A DNA stretch of 64,000 nucleotides from an uncultured Nocardioides sp. (GTDB taxonomy: Bacteria > Actinomycetota > Actinomycetes > Propionibacteriales > Nocardioidaceae), in contig NZ_CANKYS010000004.1 in the NCBI RefSeq assembly GCF_947488025.1, positions 209,817 through 273,816 on the forward strand, given 5' to 3'. A model generated the notes under the pieces. It had not been told where the DNA came from. It searched no databases and was given only the letters and a program-made list of their open reading frames with translations. Both the position numbers and the translations under genes were made by a program. Each line of letters opens with the position of its first letter. The stretch's first letter is position 1. This document shows, piece by piece, positions 56,701 to 64,000 of the stretch.

Positions 56701-58468
56701 GGACGAGGACGCCATGGAGGCCGGCCAGACCTGGCACGGCACCCTGACGCTCGGCACCTCGCCGGCCACCCAGGGCGACATCGGTGTCGTCCCGGTGACC
56801 ATCGAGCGGGTGGCCGACGACGTGACCAAGTCGGCGGACGTGACGGAGGCGGCTCCGGGTGACACCGTCACCTACACCGTCGACGTCGCGCCCAACGTCA
56901 CGCGTGAGGGCCTGCGCTACACCATCACCGACACGCTGCCGGACGGTGCGACGTACGTCGAGGGCTCGGCCACCGATGGCGCGACCGTCGAGGACGGGGT
57001 CGTGTCGTGGACCGGTGAGCTCGCGTCGACCTACGGCGAGGAGGGCAACTACACGCTCACGACGAGCGCCGAGGACCCCGAGGCCTGTGCGCCCGGCTAC
57101 CTCGACCTCGCCTCCCTGGGCATCCCGGCCCAGTCGGCGGTCGTGGGCGACACGGAGACCTTCTCCACCTTCGGCACCGGCACGTTCGGCTTCTACGGCG
57201 AGTTCCAGCAGGGCCTGACCTTCTCCGACGACGGGTTCCTCGTCTACGGGGATGGCTACGCCGGATCGCCCTGGATCCCGCAGGCCGTGCCGAACGCCGC
57301 GACGCCGAACAACGTCGCCGCGCTGCTCTGGCAGGACATGGAGTTCCGCTACGACGCCGGGACCGGAGCCGGTGTGTCGCTGGCCAGCACGGCGTCGGCC
57401 AACGGCAACTCCACGCTCGATGCGGGCGAGATCGCCATCATCGAGTACGACGACATGCGCCTCTACGACGACGAGGCCGGTGACGGTGGCTCGCTCGACA
57501 TGCAGGTGATCGCCACTGCGGGGAGCAACGACCTCGTCTTCGTCTACGACAACGTCGAGGCGGGCCCCCTCCTGGACGGCGCCACCATCGGCACGGAGAA
57601 CGCCGACGGCTCGGTGGGGGCGGCACTCGTCAACGCCGGCGATGCGAGCACCGTCCTCGAGGACGACCTCGCGGTCTGCGCGACGTACTCCGAGCCGGCG
57701 GCGGAGGGCGCGAGCTTCTCCTACCAGGTGACGGTCGACCCGACCATCGGTGCCAAGGACCTGACCAACAAGGTGGTCCACACGACCGACGACCCGGGTG
57801 CCAAGCCCGCTTCGGCGCGTCACACAGTGAAGATCACGGGCGCGGCCGCCAGCTCCTTCGTGGCGCTGTCGCTCGACCCGACCACCATCCAGACCGGTGG
57901 CACCACCACCGCGACGGCGCAGGTGTTCGGCACCAGCGCGACCGCGCCCACCGGCACCGTCGAGTTCTGGGCGGGAGACCGCAAGGCCGCTTCCGCGGTG
58001 CTCGACGCGGCCGGCCGGGCCACGGCGCAGCTGACGGGCTTCTCCGCCGCGGGGACCGTCCCCGTGACGGCGCGGTACGTCGCCGAGGCTCCGTACTCCA
58101 GCTCCACGTCGGCGCCGGTCAACCTGGTCGTGTCGAAGGGCGCGGAGGCCCCGGCCAAGGTCCGGTCCAAGATCTTCCCCAAGATGGTGAAGCCCCTGGA
58201 GGTCCGGACCAAGGTCAAGCTGCGCATGACGGTGCGGGCCAAGGACGTCACCCCCACCGGTGAGGTCAAGGTCGTGCTGAAGGGTGCGGGGAAGAAGAAG
58301 ACCTGGACGGTCGAGCTCAACAAGCGCGGCAAGGCCAAGGTCACGCTGCCGAAGTTCAAGCGGACCGGCAAGGTCAAGGTCCGCATCAAGTACTCCGGTG
58401 ACGCAGCGGTCGAGTCCAGCAAGAAGAAGATCAAGTTCACCGTCGTCGACCGCCGAGGCGTGCGATGA
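53741..58468 (+). CDS. Secreted subtilisin-like serine protease (S8), multidomain
   Basis: 1575 residues from the GTG at 53741 (GGGAG upstream); a TTG at 53699 would spoil the signal peptide. The signal peptide ends near AAHAAD (residue 28). An inhibitor I9-type prodomain (about 50-150) precedes the S8 domain, with catalytic Asp about 196 (GILDSGLNP), His about 277 (DGHGSHTG) and Ser about 611 (ISGTSMASPH). A PA domain (KIVICDRGGNGRVEKG) is inserted. Then come Fn3-like, pre-peptidase-like, DUF11 and bacterial Ig-like repeats, ending in a Lys-rich beta region. It is an extracellular protease with cell-surface or substrate-binding modules. No sortase signal is visible. Confidence 0.93.
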   Translation: MIRRTIAAGAATSVAAALLVPWGTAAHAADLDPGQLKPEKASPAKALEKGTVLDLGTGKKAETYIVQLDAPAVPTRASAAGRGEAGTQSESAYRQDLKSEQADLVSSISRVTDGNAKVLYRYTEAINGIAVQLTRAQAQKVARIDGVAAVQVDFERELTTDKGPEWIGAPTVWDGSNVPAGFEGNKGEGVIVGILDSGLNPANPSFADVVPEEDGGDGYDHTNPLGAGNYLGMCDPDNAEQYVADWGCNDKLIGYYNFENPAAGGDPKDDVYDDDGHGSHTGSTTAGNQVDATALAEGGDFSVTSTIKGVAPHANIIGYDVCDGGCQGYSILASINQAIIDDVDVINYSIGSSAASNPWTDADAVAFLNARANGIHVATSAGNAGPGAATIGGPGDVPWMTSVGATTHDRKYVSSVVDITATDEATRPDIAGTGLSGPTDGSFPLVYAGDFGNALCGAPTDAPPGTGTTFPAGTDFTGKIVICDRGGNGRVEKGVNVEALDAEGMILANDQASGNSLNGDAHALPTAHISYADGQALKQFMADHPGTEAALSGAVADVDPANGDIMAAFSSRGPNRAVSSISPSVSAPGVDILAAAGVDNSVEWHFISGTSMASPHTAGALALLKGMQLDLPEADQWTPAEAQSALMTTSEREITDSDGTAADWFDMGSGRIELRRAAKAGLVLDETLAGYQGADPATGGDVRDLNTASMADDECLQSCDWTRTFTGTATGAGTWDVSVENLSDGVTLTTDVDSIEVTDGGTADVAVTATIDAGMPTDEWLFGTLVLTPPAGSEAPTAHLPVGVLPSAGVLPSSIDITTRRDAGSQVEDGLEAVAISDLQVEASGLVPEDRVELTVPLDTTNGDPYDGNGTHVEMVEVPAGATSLIAKLEDPTAPDFDLYVGTGEVSAANEVAMSASAGSNESVEIANPEPGTYWVLVQNWEASTAGGSDTTDLVTAVVAGDQGNLRAEGPEGDLPAATPFSLRTFWDEDAMEAGQTWHGTLTLGTSPATQGDIGVVPVTIERVADDVTKSADVTEAAPGDTVTYTVDVAPNVTREGLRYTITDTLPDGATYVEGSATDGATVEDGVVSWTGELASTYGEEGNYTLTTSAEDPEACAPGYLDLASLGIPAQSAVVGDTETFSTFGTGTFGFYGEFQQGLTFSDDGFLVYGDGYAGSPWIPQAVPNAATPNNVAALLWQDMEFRYDAGTGAGVSLASTASANGNSTLDAGEIAIIEYDDMRLYDDEAGDGGSLDMQVIATAGSNDLVFVYDNVEAGPLLDGATIGTENADGSVGAALVNAGDASTVLEDDLAVCATYSEPAAEGASFSYQVTVDPTIGAKDLTNKVVHTTDDPGAKPASARHTVKITGAAASSFVALSLDPTTIQTGGTTTATAQVFGTSATAPTGTVEFWAGDRKAASAVLDAAGRATAQLTGFSAAGTVPVTARYVAEAPYSSSTSAPVNLVVSKGAEAPAKVRSKIFPKMVKPLEVRTKVKLRMTVRAKDVTPTGEVKVVLKGAGKKKTWTVELNKRGKAKVTLPKFKRTGKVKVRIKYSGDAAVESSKKKIKFTVVDRRGVR

Positions 58469-58491
58469 GGTGAGGTAGCAGGAACCGTGAG

Positions 58492-58521
58492 GGGGCCGTC
58501 GGTGGTGACACCGGCGGCCCC
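58492..58521 (+). terminator. Hairpin terminator after the S8 protease gene
   Basis: GGGGCCG pairs with CGGCCCC, extended through a G-T pair to GGTG/CACC around a GTGA loop. It starts 23 bases after the protease stop. Confidence 0.75.
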
Positions 58522-58568
58522 TTCGTCGTCCCCCGGAACGACCGCTGCCGACCGCCCGTCAGACTGCC

Positions 58569-58991
58569 ATGATGACCACGACGCGACGCCCCGCCCTGCT
58601 GCTGGCGGCCTGCACCCTCCTGGTGGCGTGCGGCGCGCCGGACCGATCGCCGAGCACCGAGGAGACCGCCGTGGACCCCAGCCCGTCGTCCAGCCCGTCC
58701 TCGCCCAGCCCGTCGTCCGGGCCCTCGGGTGGCGCCGCCCGCCCCGACGTCGTACAAGCTGTCGACGACCTCGCCGCCACGATCGGCGTCGACGCGGGTG
58801 ACGTCGAGGTGGTCTCGGTCGAGGAGGTCACCTGGCGCGACGGCAGCCGCGGCTGCGCCCAGCCCGGGATGGCGTACACCCAGGCGCTGGTCGACGGCTC
58901 ACGGATCACGCTGCGCGCCGGGGGTCGGACCTACGAGTACCACGCCGGCGGCAGCCAGCCGCCCGCGCGCTGCGACAAGCCGACCGAGTGA
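58569..58991 (+). CDS. Small lipoprotein of unknown function
   Basis: 140 residues. A lipoprotein signal with lipobox LLVAC places the acylated Cys at residue 21. A Ser/Pro-rich spacer (about 28-60) follows, then a compact domain with GCAQPGMAYTQALVDGSRI and a Cys near the end (ARCDK), perhaps disulfide-bonded. This domain is frequent in actinobacterial secreted proteins without known function. Two ATG codons are adjacent (58569 and 58572). Confidence 0.8.
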   Translation: MMTTTRRPALLLAACTLLVACGAPDRSPSTEETAVDPSPSSSPSSPSPSSGPSGGAARPDVVQAVDDLAATIGVDAGDVEVVSVEEVTWRDGSRGCAQPGMAYTQALVDGSRITLRAGGRTYEYHAGGSQPPARCDKPTE

Positions 58992-59051
58992 CCGAGTCCT
59001 GACCGATTCCTGTCCCGGGTCCTGATCGGGTCCTGACCGGTCCCGGACGCA

Positions 59052-59088
59052 CCACGGCCCGCCACCCCTGAGGGGCGGCGGGCCGTGG
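59052..59088. terminator. Strong hairpin terminator downstream of rplI (bidirectional)
   Basis: CCACGGCCCGCC pairs perfectly with GGCGGGCCGTGG, with an inner CCCC/GGGG after one mismatch. It lies between the convergent lipoprotein gene and rplI, 22 bases after the rplI stop, so it can serve both. Confidence 0.85.
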
Positions 59089-59109
59089 TGGTGTCGTACG
59101 TCGGTCGCG

Positions 59110-59556
59110 TCAGGCGGGAACGACGTTGAGGGCCACCGTGGCGGACACCTCGTCGTGCAGCTTGACGGTCACCTCGTGGGAGCCGAGCGACTTGATGGGG
59201 TTGGCCACCACGATCGTGCGGCGGTCGACCTTCTCGCCGGAGACGTCCGTGATGGCGTCGGCGATCTCGGTGGTGGTGACGGCGCCGAACAGGCGGCCGC
59301 CCTCACCGGAGCGGACCTTCACGTTGACCGCGTTGGCCTCGAGCTTGGCCTTGACGTCCTTGGCGTGGTCCTCGTCGCGCACCGCGCGGGCCGTGCGGGC
59401 GGACTTGATCGACTCGATGGTCTTCTCGCCGCCGCGGGTCCAGCGGATGCCGAGGCCACGGGGAACGAGGTAGTTGCGGCCGTAGCCGTCCTTGACCTCG
59501 ACCACGTCACCGGGAGCACCGAGGCCGTCGACCTCCTGGGTCAGGATGAGCTTCAT
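59110..59556 (-). CDS. rplI: 50S ribosomal protein L9
   Basis: 148 residues. The N-terminal RNA-binding domain ([20 protein letters not shown], then [12 protein letters not shown]) and the long central helix leading to the C-terminal domain ([17 protein letters not shown]) are complete. It is part of the large ribosomal subunit. It is the last gene of the rpsF-ssb-rpsR-rplI operon, 14 bases after rpsR, with GAGGAG before the ATG and a strong terminator behind. Confidence 0.98.
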   Translation of the reverse strand: MKLILTQEVDGLGAPGDVVEVKDGYGRNYLVPRGLGIRWTRGGEKTIESIKSARTARAVRDEDHAKDVKAKLEANAVNVKVRSGEGGRLFGAVTTTEIADAITDVSGEKVDRRTIVVANPIKSLGSHEVTVKLHDEVSATVALNVVPA

Positions 59557-59570
59557 CGTCCGTGCTCCTC

Positions 59571-59807
59571 TCAGCGACCGGTGGACGTGTAGGGCAGCAG
59601 CGCCAGCTCGCGCGCGTTCTTGACGGCGATGGCCACGTCGCGCTGGTGCTGGACGCAGTTGCCGGTCACGCGACGGGCGCGGATCTTGCCGCGGTCGGAG
59701 ATGAACTTGCGGAGCAGGGTGGTGTCCTTGTAGTCGACACCGGTCGCCTTCTCTTTGCAGAACTGGCAAACCTTCTTCTTGGGCTTGCGCAGAATTGCCT
59801 TGGCCAT
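59571..59807 (-). CDS. rpsR: 30S ribosomal protein S18
   Basis: 78 residues. The start has [19 protein letters not shown], and [15 protein letters not shown] follows; CxxC and a third Cys suggest a zinc-binding (C+) S18 form, as in actinobacteria that also keep a C- paralogue. It binds S6 in the small subunit. It lies between ssb and rplI. Confidence 0.98.
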   Translation of the reverse strand: MAKAILRKPKKKVCQFCKEKATGVDYKDTTLLRKFISDRGKIRARRVTGNCVQHQRDVAIAVKNARELALLPYTSTGR

Positions 59808-59889
59808 TGTGGTGCTCCCTTTCAGTGAGCCCGGCCCTGAAGGCAATCAGGGACGGAATGGAATGAATGTCGTTGCTCGATGTTCCGGA

Positions 59890-60501
59890 TCAGAACGGGG
59901 GCTCGTCGTTGCCGCCGTTGACCCCGGGCGTGGCCCACGGGTCCTTGGCCGGCGCGGACTGTCCGCCACCCTGCTGGCCCTGGGACTGACCGCCCCAGCC
60001 GCCGCCACCCTGCTGCGAGGGGGCCGGGGTCGCCCACGGGTCGTCGGCCGGAGCGGACTGCTGCCCGCCACCGCCACCGCCACCGGAGTAACCCCCGCCG
60101 CCGCCACCACCCGAGTAGCCGCCACCGCCGCCCTGCCGCGTCGTCTTGGTGACCTTCGCCGAGGCGCTTCGCAGCGACGGGCCCACCTCCTCGACGTCGA
60201 TCTCGAAGACGGTGCGCTTCTCACCCTCGCGGGTCTCGTACTGGCGGGACTTCAGGCGACCCTGGACGATCACGCGCATGCCCCTCTGGAGGGACTCGGC
60301 GACGTTCTCCGCGGCCTGACGCCACACAGCGCAGGAGAGGAACAGCGTGTCGCCGTCCTTCCACTCGTTGCTCTGGCGGTCGAAGGTGCGCGGCGTCGAC
60401 GCGATCCGGAAGTTGGCCACGGGGGCCCCCGAGGGGGTGAACCGCAGCTCCGGGTCGTCGACGAGGTTGCCGATCACGGTGATGGTGGTCTCGCCTGCCA
60501 T
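59890..60501 (-). CDS. ssb: Single-stranded DNA-binding protein
   Basis: 203 residues. The OB fold occupies residues 1-115 ([20 protein letters not shown], then [18 protein letters not shown]). A Gly-rich linker with GGGGYSGGG repeats follows, and the acidic tip DEPPF recruits replication and repair partners. GAGGAG precedes the ATG. The position in the rpsF operon is conserved. Confidence 0.98.
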   Translation of the reverse strand: MAGETTITVIGNLVDDPELRFTPSGAPVANFRIASTPRTFDRQSNEWKDGDTLFLSCAVWRQAAENVAESLQRGMRVIVQGRLKSRQYETREGEKRTVFEIDVEEVGPSLRSASAKVTKTTRQGGGGGYSGGGGGGGYSGGGGGGGQQSAPADDPWATPAPSQQGGGGWGGQSQGQQGGGQSAPAKDPWATPGVNGGNDEPPF

Positions 60502-60620
60502 GTCAGGGTCTCCTCAGAATGCTGCTGTGCAGGTTGATCCGGGTTGCTCCCGGTGATGAGCCCATCAAACAGGCACTCACCGACAGCGGGAAGGGTCTAT
60601 CCACAGACGCCGGAGGGCGC

Positions 60621-60911
60621 TCAGTGGGCGTCGGGACGCATGACCTTCGTGCGCAGGATCGACTCGTTCAGCGTGAGCTGGCGGTCGAACTCCTTGACCG
60701 TCGCGGGCTCGGCCGTCAGCTTGACGACGGCGTAGATGCCCTCGGCGTTCTTCTTGATCTCGTACGCCATCCGGCGACGACCCCACACGTCGAGCGACTC
60801 GATCGAGCCACCGTCCTTGCGGATCACGTTGAGGTACTTGTCGAGCGACGGCTCGATGGTGCGCTCGTCGAGACTCGGGTCGAGGATGACCATCACTTCA
60901 TAGGCACGCAT
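60621..60911 (-). CDS. rpsF: 30S ribosomal protein S6
   Basis: 96 residues, complete: [20 protein letters not shown] at the start and [16 protein letters not shown] in the middle. It is the first gene of the operon, 119 bases before ssb. That leader holds a TATCCACAG DnaA-box-like sequence near 60598. Confidence 0.98.
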   Translation of the reverse strand: MRAYEVMVILDPSLDERTIEPSLDKYLNVIRKDGGSIESLDVWGRRRMAYEIKKNAEGIYAVVKLTAEPATVKEFDRQLTLNESILRTKVMRPDAH

Positions 60912-61112
60912 AGCGGTCTCCACCTCCTCTGGGCTAGAGCGGCCACGGGCTCTCCGTGGCAGGAGGACTGTGCGTTCGCGGCGGGAGTACGACGTGGGTC
61001 GTGCGCCGCGGTCGCCCGAAGGCAACCGGAGAAGGTTACCAGCGCACGGACCCGCGGCCGGAATCGTCGTACGGCGCCTGTGGAGGAGCACCGGACCGGC
61101 TCCCGGGCGGGC

Positions 61113-61118
61113 TAGCGT
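61113..61118 (+). promoter_or_regulatory. -10 box (TAGCGT) of a probable leaderless promoter for the kinase gene
   Basis: GCTAGCGT is followed by six bases and then the GTG at 61125. No separate ribosome-binding site is needed or seen. Confidence 0.5.
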
Positions 61119-61124
61119 CGAGAG

Positions 61125-62084
61125 GTGCGCGCGACCACCTCCTCGTGGACCTCCTCGTGGACCGCCCCACGGACCTCCGCGGTGGTGGCGGGCCGCTACC
61201 GGCTGCTCGACCAGGTGGGGGCCGGCGGGATGGGCTCGGTGTGGCGCGCGCACGACCTGCGCACCGGGGACGACGTCGCGCTCAAGGTCCTCGGACGACA
61301 CAGCTCCGCACTGCTGGCCAGGTTCGTGCGGGAGCAGGCCGTCCGCGTGCGGCACCCGCACGTCGTGGCCCCGCACGGCTGGGCCGCCGAGGACGGCCTG
61401 GTCGTGCTCGCGATGGAGCTCGTGACCGGCGGGTCGGTGGCCGACCTGCTGCGCGAGCACGGCCCGCTCGACGCCGGCACCTGCGGCCTGCTCGTCGAGC
61501 AGCTGCTGCTCGGCCTCGCGGCCGTGCACGGCGCCGGGCTGGTGCACCGCGACGTCAAACCGGCCAACCTGCTCCTCGAGGCCACGGGGGACGGGCCGCC
61601 CCACCTGCGCCTCGGCGACTTCGGCGTCGCCGCGCCCGTCGCGGACCGACGCTTCACCACGGTGCCCGGCGCCATCGGCACCGACGGCTACATGGCGCCC
61701 GAGCAGGCGCGGGGAGCCCCGCCGGAGCCGACCCAGGACCTCTACGCGGTGGGGCGCGTGGCCCTCGAGCTCCTCACCGGCGAGCCGCCCGCGCGGCAGG
61801 GCGCGATCCCGTCGCACCCGTTGCGGCCGCTCGTCGAGCGGCTGCTGGTGGCCGATCCCGAGCAGCGCATCGCGACCGCCGACGCGGCGCTGCGCCTGCT
61901 CCGCCGGCTCGCGGTGCCGGAGCCCGCCGGCCCGCCGGTGCCCGACCGGCTGGGACCGCCCCCGCGCGGACGGCGTACGACGTCGCGGGCGCGCGCCGTG
62001 GACTGGGTCGGGTGGGTCGCGGTCGCGGGCCTCGCGGGCGTGGTCGTCGGGTGTCTGTGGATCCTCCTAGGCTGGACCGCATGA
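61125..62084 (+). CDS. Membrane-anchored Ser/Thr protein kinase
   Basis: 319 residues. Hanks motifs are present: the Gly loop [12 protein letters not shown], Lys in VALKVL, catalytic [13 protein letters not shown] in LGDFGVAA, and APEQA. One C-terminal transmembrane segment (about 292-315) is followed by almost nothing outside, so there is no extracellular sensor domain. It phosphorylates unknown proteins. Its stop overlaps the ATG of the endonuclease IV-like gene, so the two are coupled. Confidence 0.92.
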   Translation: MRATTSSWTSSWTAPRTSAVVAGRYRLLDQVGAGGMGSVWRAHDLRTGDDVALKVLGRHSSALLARFVREQAVRVRHPHVVAPHGWAAEDGLVVLAMELVTGGSVADLLREHGPLDAGTCGLLVEQLLLGLAAVHGAGLVHRDVKPANLLLEATGDGPPHLRLGDFGVAAPVADRRFTTVPGAIGTDGYMAPEQARGAPPEPTQDLYAVGRVALELLTGEPPARQGAIPSHPLRPLVERLLVADPEQRIATADAALRLLRRLAVPEPAGPPVPDRLGPPPRGRRTTSRARAVDWVGWVAVAGLAGVVVGCLWILLGWTA

Positions 62085-62881
62085 CCAGCACCCTCGCCAT
62101 CGGCGCCCACGTCGAGCAGACCGACCCGATCGCCGAGGCGCTCGCCCGGGACACCTCGCTGGTGCAGTTCTTCCTGGGCGACCCCCAGGGCTACAAGGGC
62201 CCCGAGGTCCGCTTCGCGGGCGGCGCGGAGGGGCTGCGGGCGGCGGCCGAGGAGGCCGGCGTCGACCTCTACGTCCACGCCCCCTACGTGGTCAACGTCG
62301 CCACGACCAACAACCGCATCCGGATCCCGAGCCGCAAGCTGCTGCAGCAGCACATGGACGCGGCGGCCGCGATCGGCGCGAAGGGGCTCATCGTGCACGG
62401 TGGCCACGTCAACAAGAGCGACGACCCGGCGGTCGGCTTCGACAACTGGCGCAAGGCGATCGAGGCGACCGACATCAAGGTGCCGCTGCTCATCGAGAAC
62501 ACCGCCGGCGGCGACAACGCCATGGCCCGCCACCTCGACCGCATCGCCGGCGTCTGGGACGCGATCTCGTCGGCCGAGGGCGCGGACGACGTCGGGTTCT
62601 GCCTCGACACCTGCCACGCCTGGGCGGGCGGCATCGAGCTCGCCGACGCGGTCGAGAAGGTCCGCGGGATCACCGGGCGCATCGACCTCGTCCACGCCAA
62701 CGACTCGCGCGACACCTTCGGCTCCGGCGCCGACCGCCACACCAACTTCGGTCACGGCCACCTCCCGGCCGACGAGTTCGCCGGTGTCGTGCGCGAGGCC
62801 GGCGCCCCCGTGATCTGCGAGACGCCGGGCGGTGCGGCGGAGCACCAGGCCGACTTCGCCTGGCTCCGCGAGCACCTCTGA
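62081..62881 (+). CDS. Endonuclease IV-like AP endonuclease (TIM barrel)
   Basis: 266 residues. Metal-site motifs of the Nfo family appear in order: VHAPYVVN, IVHGGHV, LIENTAGG, CLDTCHAW, LVHANDSRD with HTNFGHG, and ICETPGG. These supply the His, Glu and Asp ligands of the tri-zinc site that cuts DNA 5' to abasic sites. Length is slightly short for Nfo, but no motif is missing. The overlap with the kinase gene is unusual; the sortase gene ends one base away on the other strand. Confidence 0.9.
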   Translation: MTSTLAIGAHVEQTDPIAEALARDTSLVQFFLGDPQGYKGPEVRFAGGAEGLRAAAEEAGVDLYVHAPYVVNVATTNNRIRIPSRKLLQQHMDAAAAIGAKGLIVHGGHVNKSDDPAVGFDNWRKAIEATDIKVPLLIENTAGGDNAMARHLDRIAGVWDAISSAEGADDVGFCLDTCHAWAGGIELADAVEKVRGITGRIDLVHANDSRDTFGSGADRHTNFGHGHLPADEFAGVVREAGAPVICETPGGAAEHQADFAWLREHL

Positions 62882-63565
62882 TCAGCCGACGGGCTGTGCC
62901 GTGACCACCACGTTGCTGCGGTATCCCGTGCCGTCCCAGTCCTCGCACGTGATCAGCACCAGCCGGCCCGGGCCGGTCCGGCCGAACACGTCGGCGCTGC
63001 GTCGGGCCAGCTCGTCGCGGCTCAGCACCTCGACGGTGCCGACGCGGTAGGTGAGGGTGTCCGCACCCGAGCCCACCGTCACCCGGTCGCCGGGAGTCAG
63101 CGTCTCGAGGTCGTCGAAGGCCCCGCCACCGGTGTGCACGGTGTGACCCGTCACGACCGCGGCGCCCCGGGCTGCCCCCGGCCGCGCGCCATCCGCCCAC
63201 CACCCGACCTGCTGGGGGTCCGACGGCGGGGTCAGCACGCCGTCGACGGTGCGGATGGGGGTCACCGGCGCCTCGACCCCGAGGGCCGGTACGACGACCA
63301 CCTGAGGTCGCACGCCGGCTGCCGCCGTCGGAGCGGGCGACGCCGCCGGGGCGGGGGACGGCGTGGACGGACCGGCCGCCGGCGCACCGGTGGGCCCGGC
63401 CACCCGGATCGCGGGCGGCGGCGCCGCCTGCACTGCCGGCGCCGGGACGGGTGCCGTCGCCTCGAGTCCCCCGCCCGCCAGGAACAGCCCACCCACGACG
63501 AGCGCGGGTGCGGCTGCCCCCAGCAGGAGCGTCGTCAGTCGACGACGGCGACGGGTGTCAGCCAC
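62882..63565 (-). CDS. Class E/F-type sortase
   Basis: 227 residues from the GTG at 63565 (an in-frame GTG at 63601 is possible). One N-terminal membrane anchor, then a Pro/Ala-rich linker (about 45-90), then the sortase barrel with His in VTGHTVHTGG, Cys in LVLITCEDWD and Arg in GYRSNVVV. It covalently anchors or links surface proteins. It overlaps the end of the Pro/Thr-repeat surface protein gene, its likely substrate. Confidence 0.9.
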   Translation of the reverse strand: MADTRRRRRLTTLLLGAAAPALVVGGLFLAGGGLEATAPVPAPAVQAAPPPAIRVAGPTGAPAAGPSTPSPAPAASPAPTAAAGVRPQVVVVPALGVEAPVTPIRTVDGVLTPPSDPQQVGWWADGARPGAARGAAVVTGHTVHTGGGAFDDLETLTPGDRVTVGSGADTLTYRVGTVEVLSRDELARRSADVFGRTGPGRLVLITCEDWDGTGYRSNVVVTAQPVG

Positions 63566-64000
63566 GGACGCGGTGCCACCCCAGTCGGGCGAGCGCCCCA
63601 CCGACGAGCACCATCAGCAGGCCCAGCAGGGCCTCCATCGGGCTGGGGCCGACCGGCGTCGCTCCCGCGGCGCCGGCGTTGACGGCCGTGGGGAGCTGCT
63701 GCGACTGCGGCGACGAGGACGACGGGCTGGTGCTGTCGTTCGAGCCGGCACCCGAGTCATCGTCGTCACCGAAGGCCTGGACGCCCAGCACCTCGGGCGA
63801 CTCGGTGTCCTCGGGCGACTCGGTGTCCTCGGCCTCCTGCGGCTGCTCCACCGGCGGGGTCGTCGGCGGGGTCGTCGGCGGGGTCGTCGGCGGGGTGGCC
63901 GGCGGGGTGGCCGGCGGGGTCGTCGGCGGGGTCGTCGGCGGGGTCGTCGGCGGGGTCGTCGGCGGGGTCGTCGGCGGGGTCGTCGGCGGGGTCGTCGGCG
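63558..64000 (-). CDS. Pro/Thr-repeat surface protein, probable sortase substrate (5' end outside window)
   Basis: 147 codons are visible; the start is beyond the right edge. It opens with Thr-Thr/Ala-Pro-Pro repeats encoded by a 12-bp tandem array, then an acidic spacer (EDTESPEDTESPE). It ends LPTAVNAGAAG, a hydrophobic helix and the basic tail LGWHRVRG. That is the layout of a cell-wall sorting signal, though the motif differs from LPxTG. It overlaps the sortase gene by 8 bases. Confidence 0.75.
   Translation of the reverse strand, partial: PTTPPTTPPTTPPTTPPTTPPTTPPTTPPATPPATPPTTPPTTPPTTPPVEQPQEAEDTESPEDTESPEVLGVQAFGDDDDSGAGSNDSTSPSSSSPQSQQLPTAVNAGAAGATPVGPSPMEALLGLLMVLVGGALARLGWHRVRG
63853..64000. 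repeat. 12-bp tandem repeat GGCGGGGTCGTC, about 12 copies, continuing past the edge
   Basis: Twelve full units and a partial one, all in the minus-strand reading frame of the surface protein. Units four and five read GGCGGGGTGGCC and change Thr to Ala. Because the unit is a multiple of three, copy number can change without a frameshift. Confidence 0.95.

Noticed and set aside
60956..62881. A fused 641-residue protein upstream of the endonuclease IV-like domain
   Set aside because: The first 370 codons are an Arg/Ala-rich shadow of the kinase gene. The ATG at 62081, overlapping the kinase stop, is the real start.
63853..64000. CRISPR array
   Set aside because: The 12-bp unit has no spacers and stays in frame with a Pro/Thr-rich surface protein.

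Overview
The window is high-GC actinobacterial DNA. The best guess is Nocardioides or another member of the Nocardioidaceae. The support is a furA-katG pair, the rpsF-ssb-rpsR-rplI ribosomal operon close to dnaB, a class E/F-type sortase, many GTG starts, and promoters whose -10 box reads TAGCGT or TAGGGT. No rRNA, tRNA or CRISPR array was seen.

Region 1 (1-21.7 kb) is mixed chromosome. It holds the start of katG with furA, a BCCT osmolyte transporter, GNAT, SDR and aldo/keto reductase genes, an ECF sigma factor with a SnoaL-like tail, a stress-type membrane/PRC-barrel cluster containing an apparent frameshift, a TetR regulator, and a 9.7-kb gene for a secreted Rhs/YD-repeat protein. That protein ends in a DNA/RNA non-specific nuclease and is followed by a probable immunity gene.

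Region 2 (21.9-47.1 kb) is the most interesting part. It is a complete mycofactocin biosynthesis and alcohol-oxidation island lying between two copies of one IS3-family element in the same orientation. The left copy is split by an IS30-family element and the right copy is truncated. mftD, a mycofactocin-type SDR, an iron-type alcohol dehydrogenase and a two-component system run rightward. The NDMA-dependent methanol dehydrogenase gene (mno), a MoxR/VWA pair with His-rich stretches and the methyltransferase mftM run leftward. mftA-B-C-E-F, a GAF regulator, an aldehyde dehydrogenase, a DUF779 protein, acetyl-CoA synthetase and an extra adenylate kinase run rightward. Read together, the genes make and decorate the redox cofactor, oxidise alcohols with nicotinoprotein-type dehydrogenases, oxidise the aldehyde, activate the acid to acetyl-CoA and recycle the AMP. 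mftD, mno, mftA and the aldehyde dehydrogenase gene share the same promoter core CCTAGCGT.

Region 3 (47.1-64 kb) returns to core chromosome. It carries dnaB interrupted in its P-loop by a 377-residue class 3 intein with a LAGLIDADG endonuclease, DnaA-box-like sequences upstream of dnaB, a MATE exporter, a secreted protein, a large subtilisin-like protease, a lipoprotein, rpsF-ssb-rpsR-rplI, a Ser/Thr kinase, an endonuclease IV-like protein, and a sortase with a Pro/Thr-repeat surface protein cut by the window edge.

All calls are from reading the sequence and translations. No database search was run, so names rest on recognised motifs and gene order.
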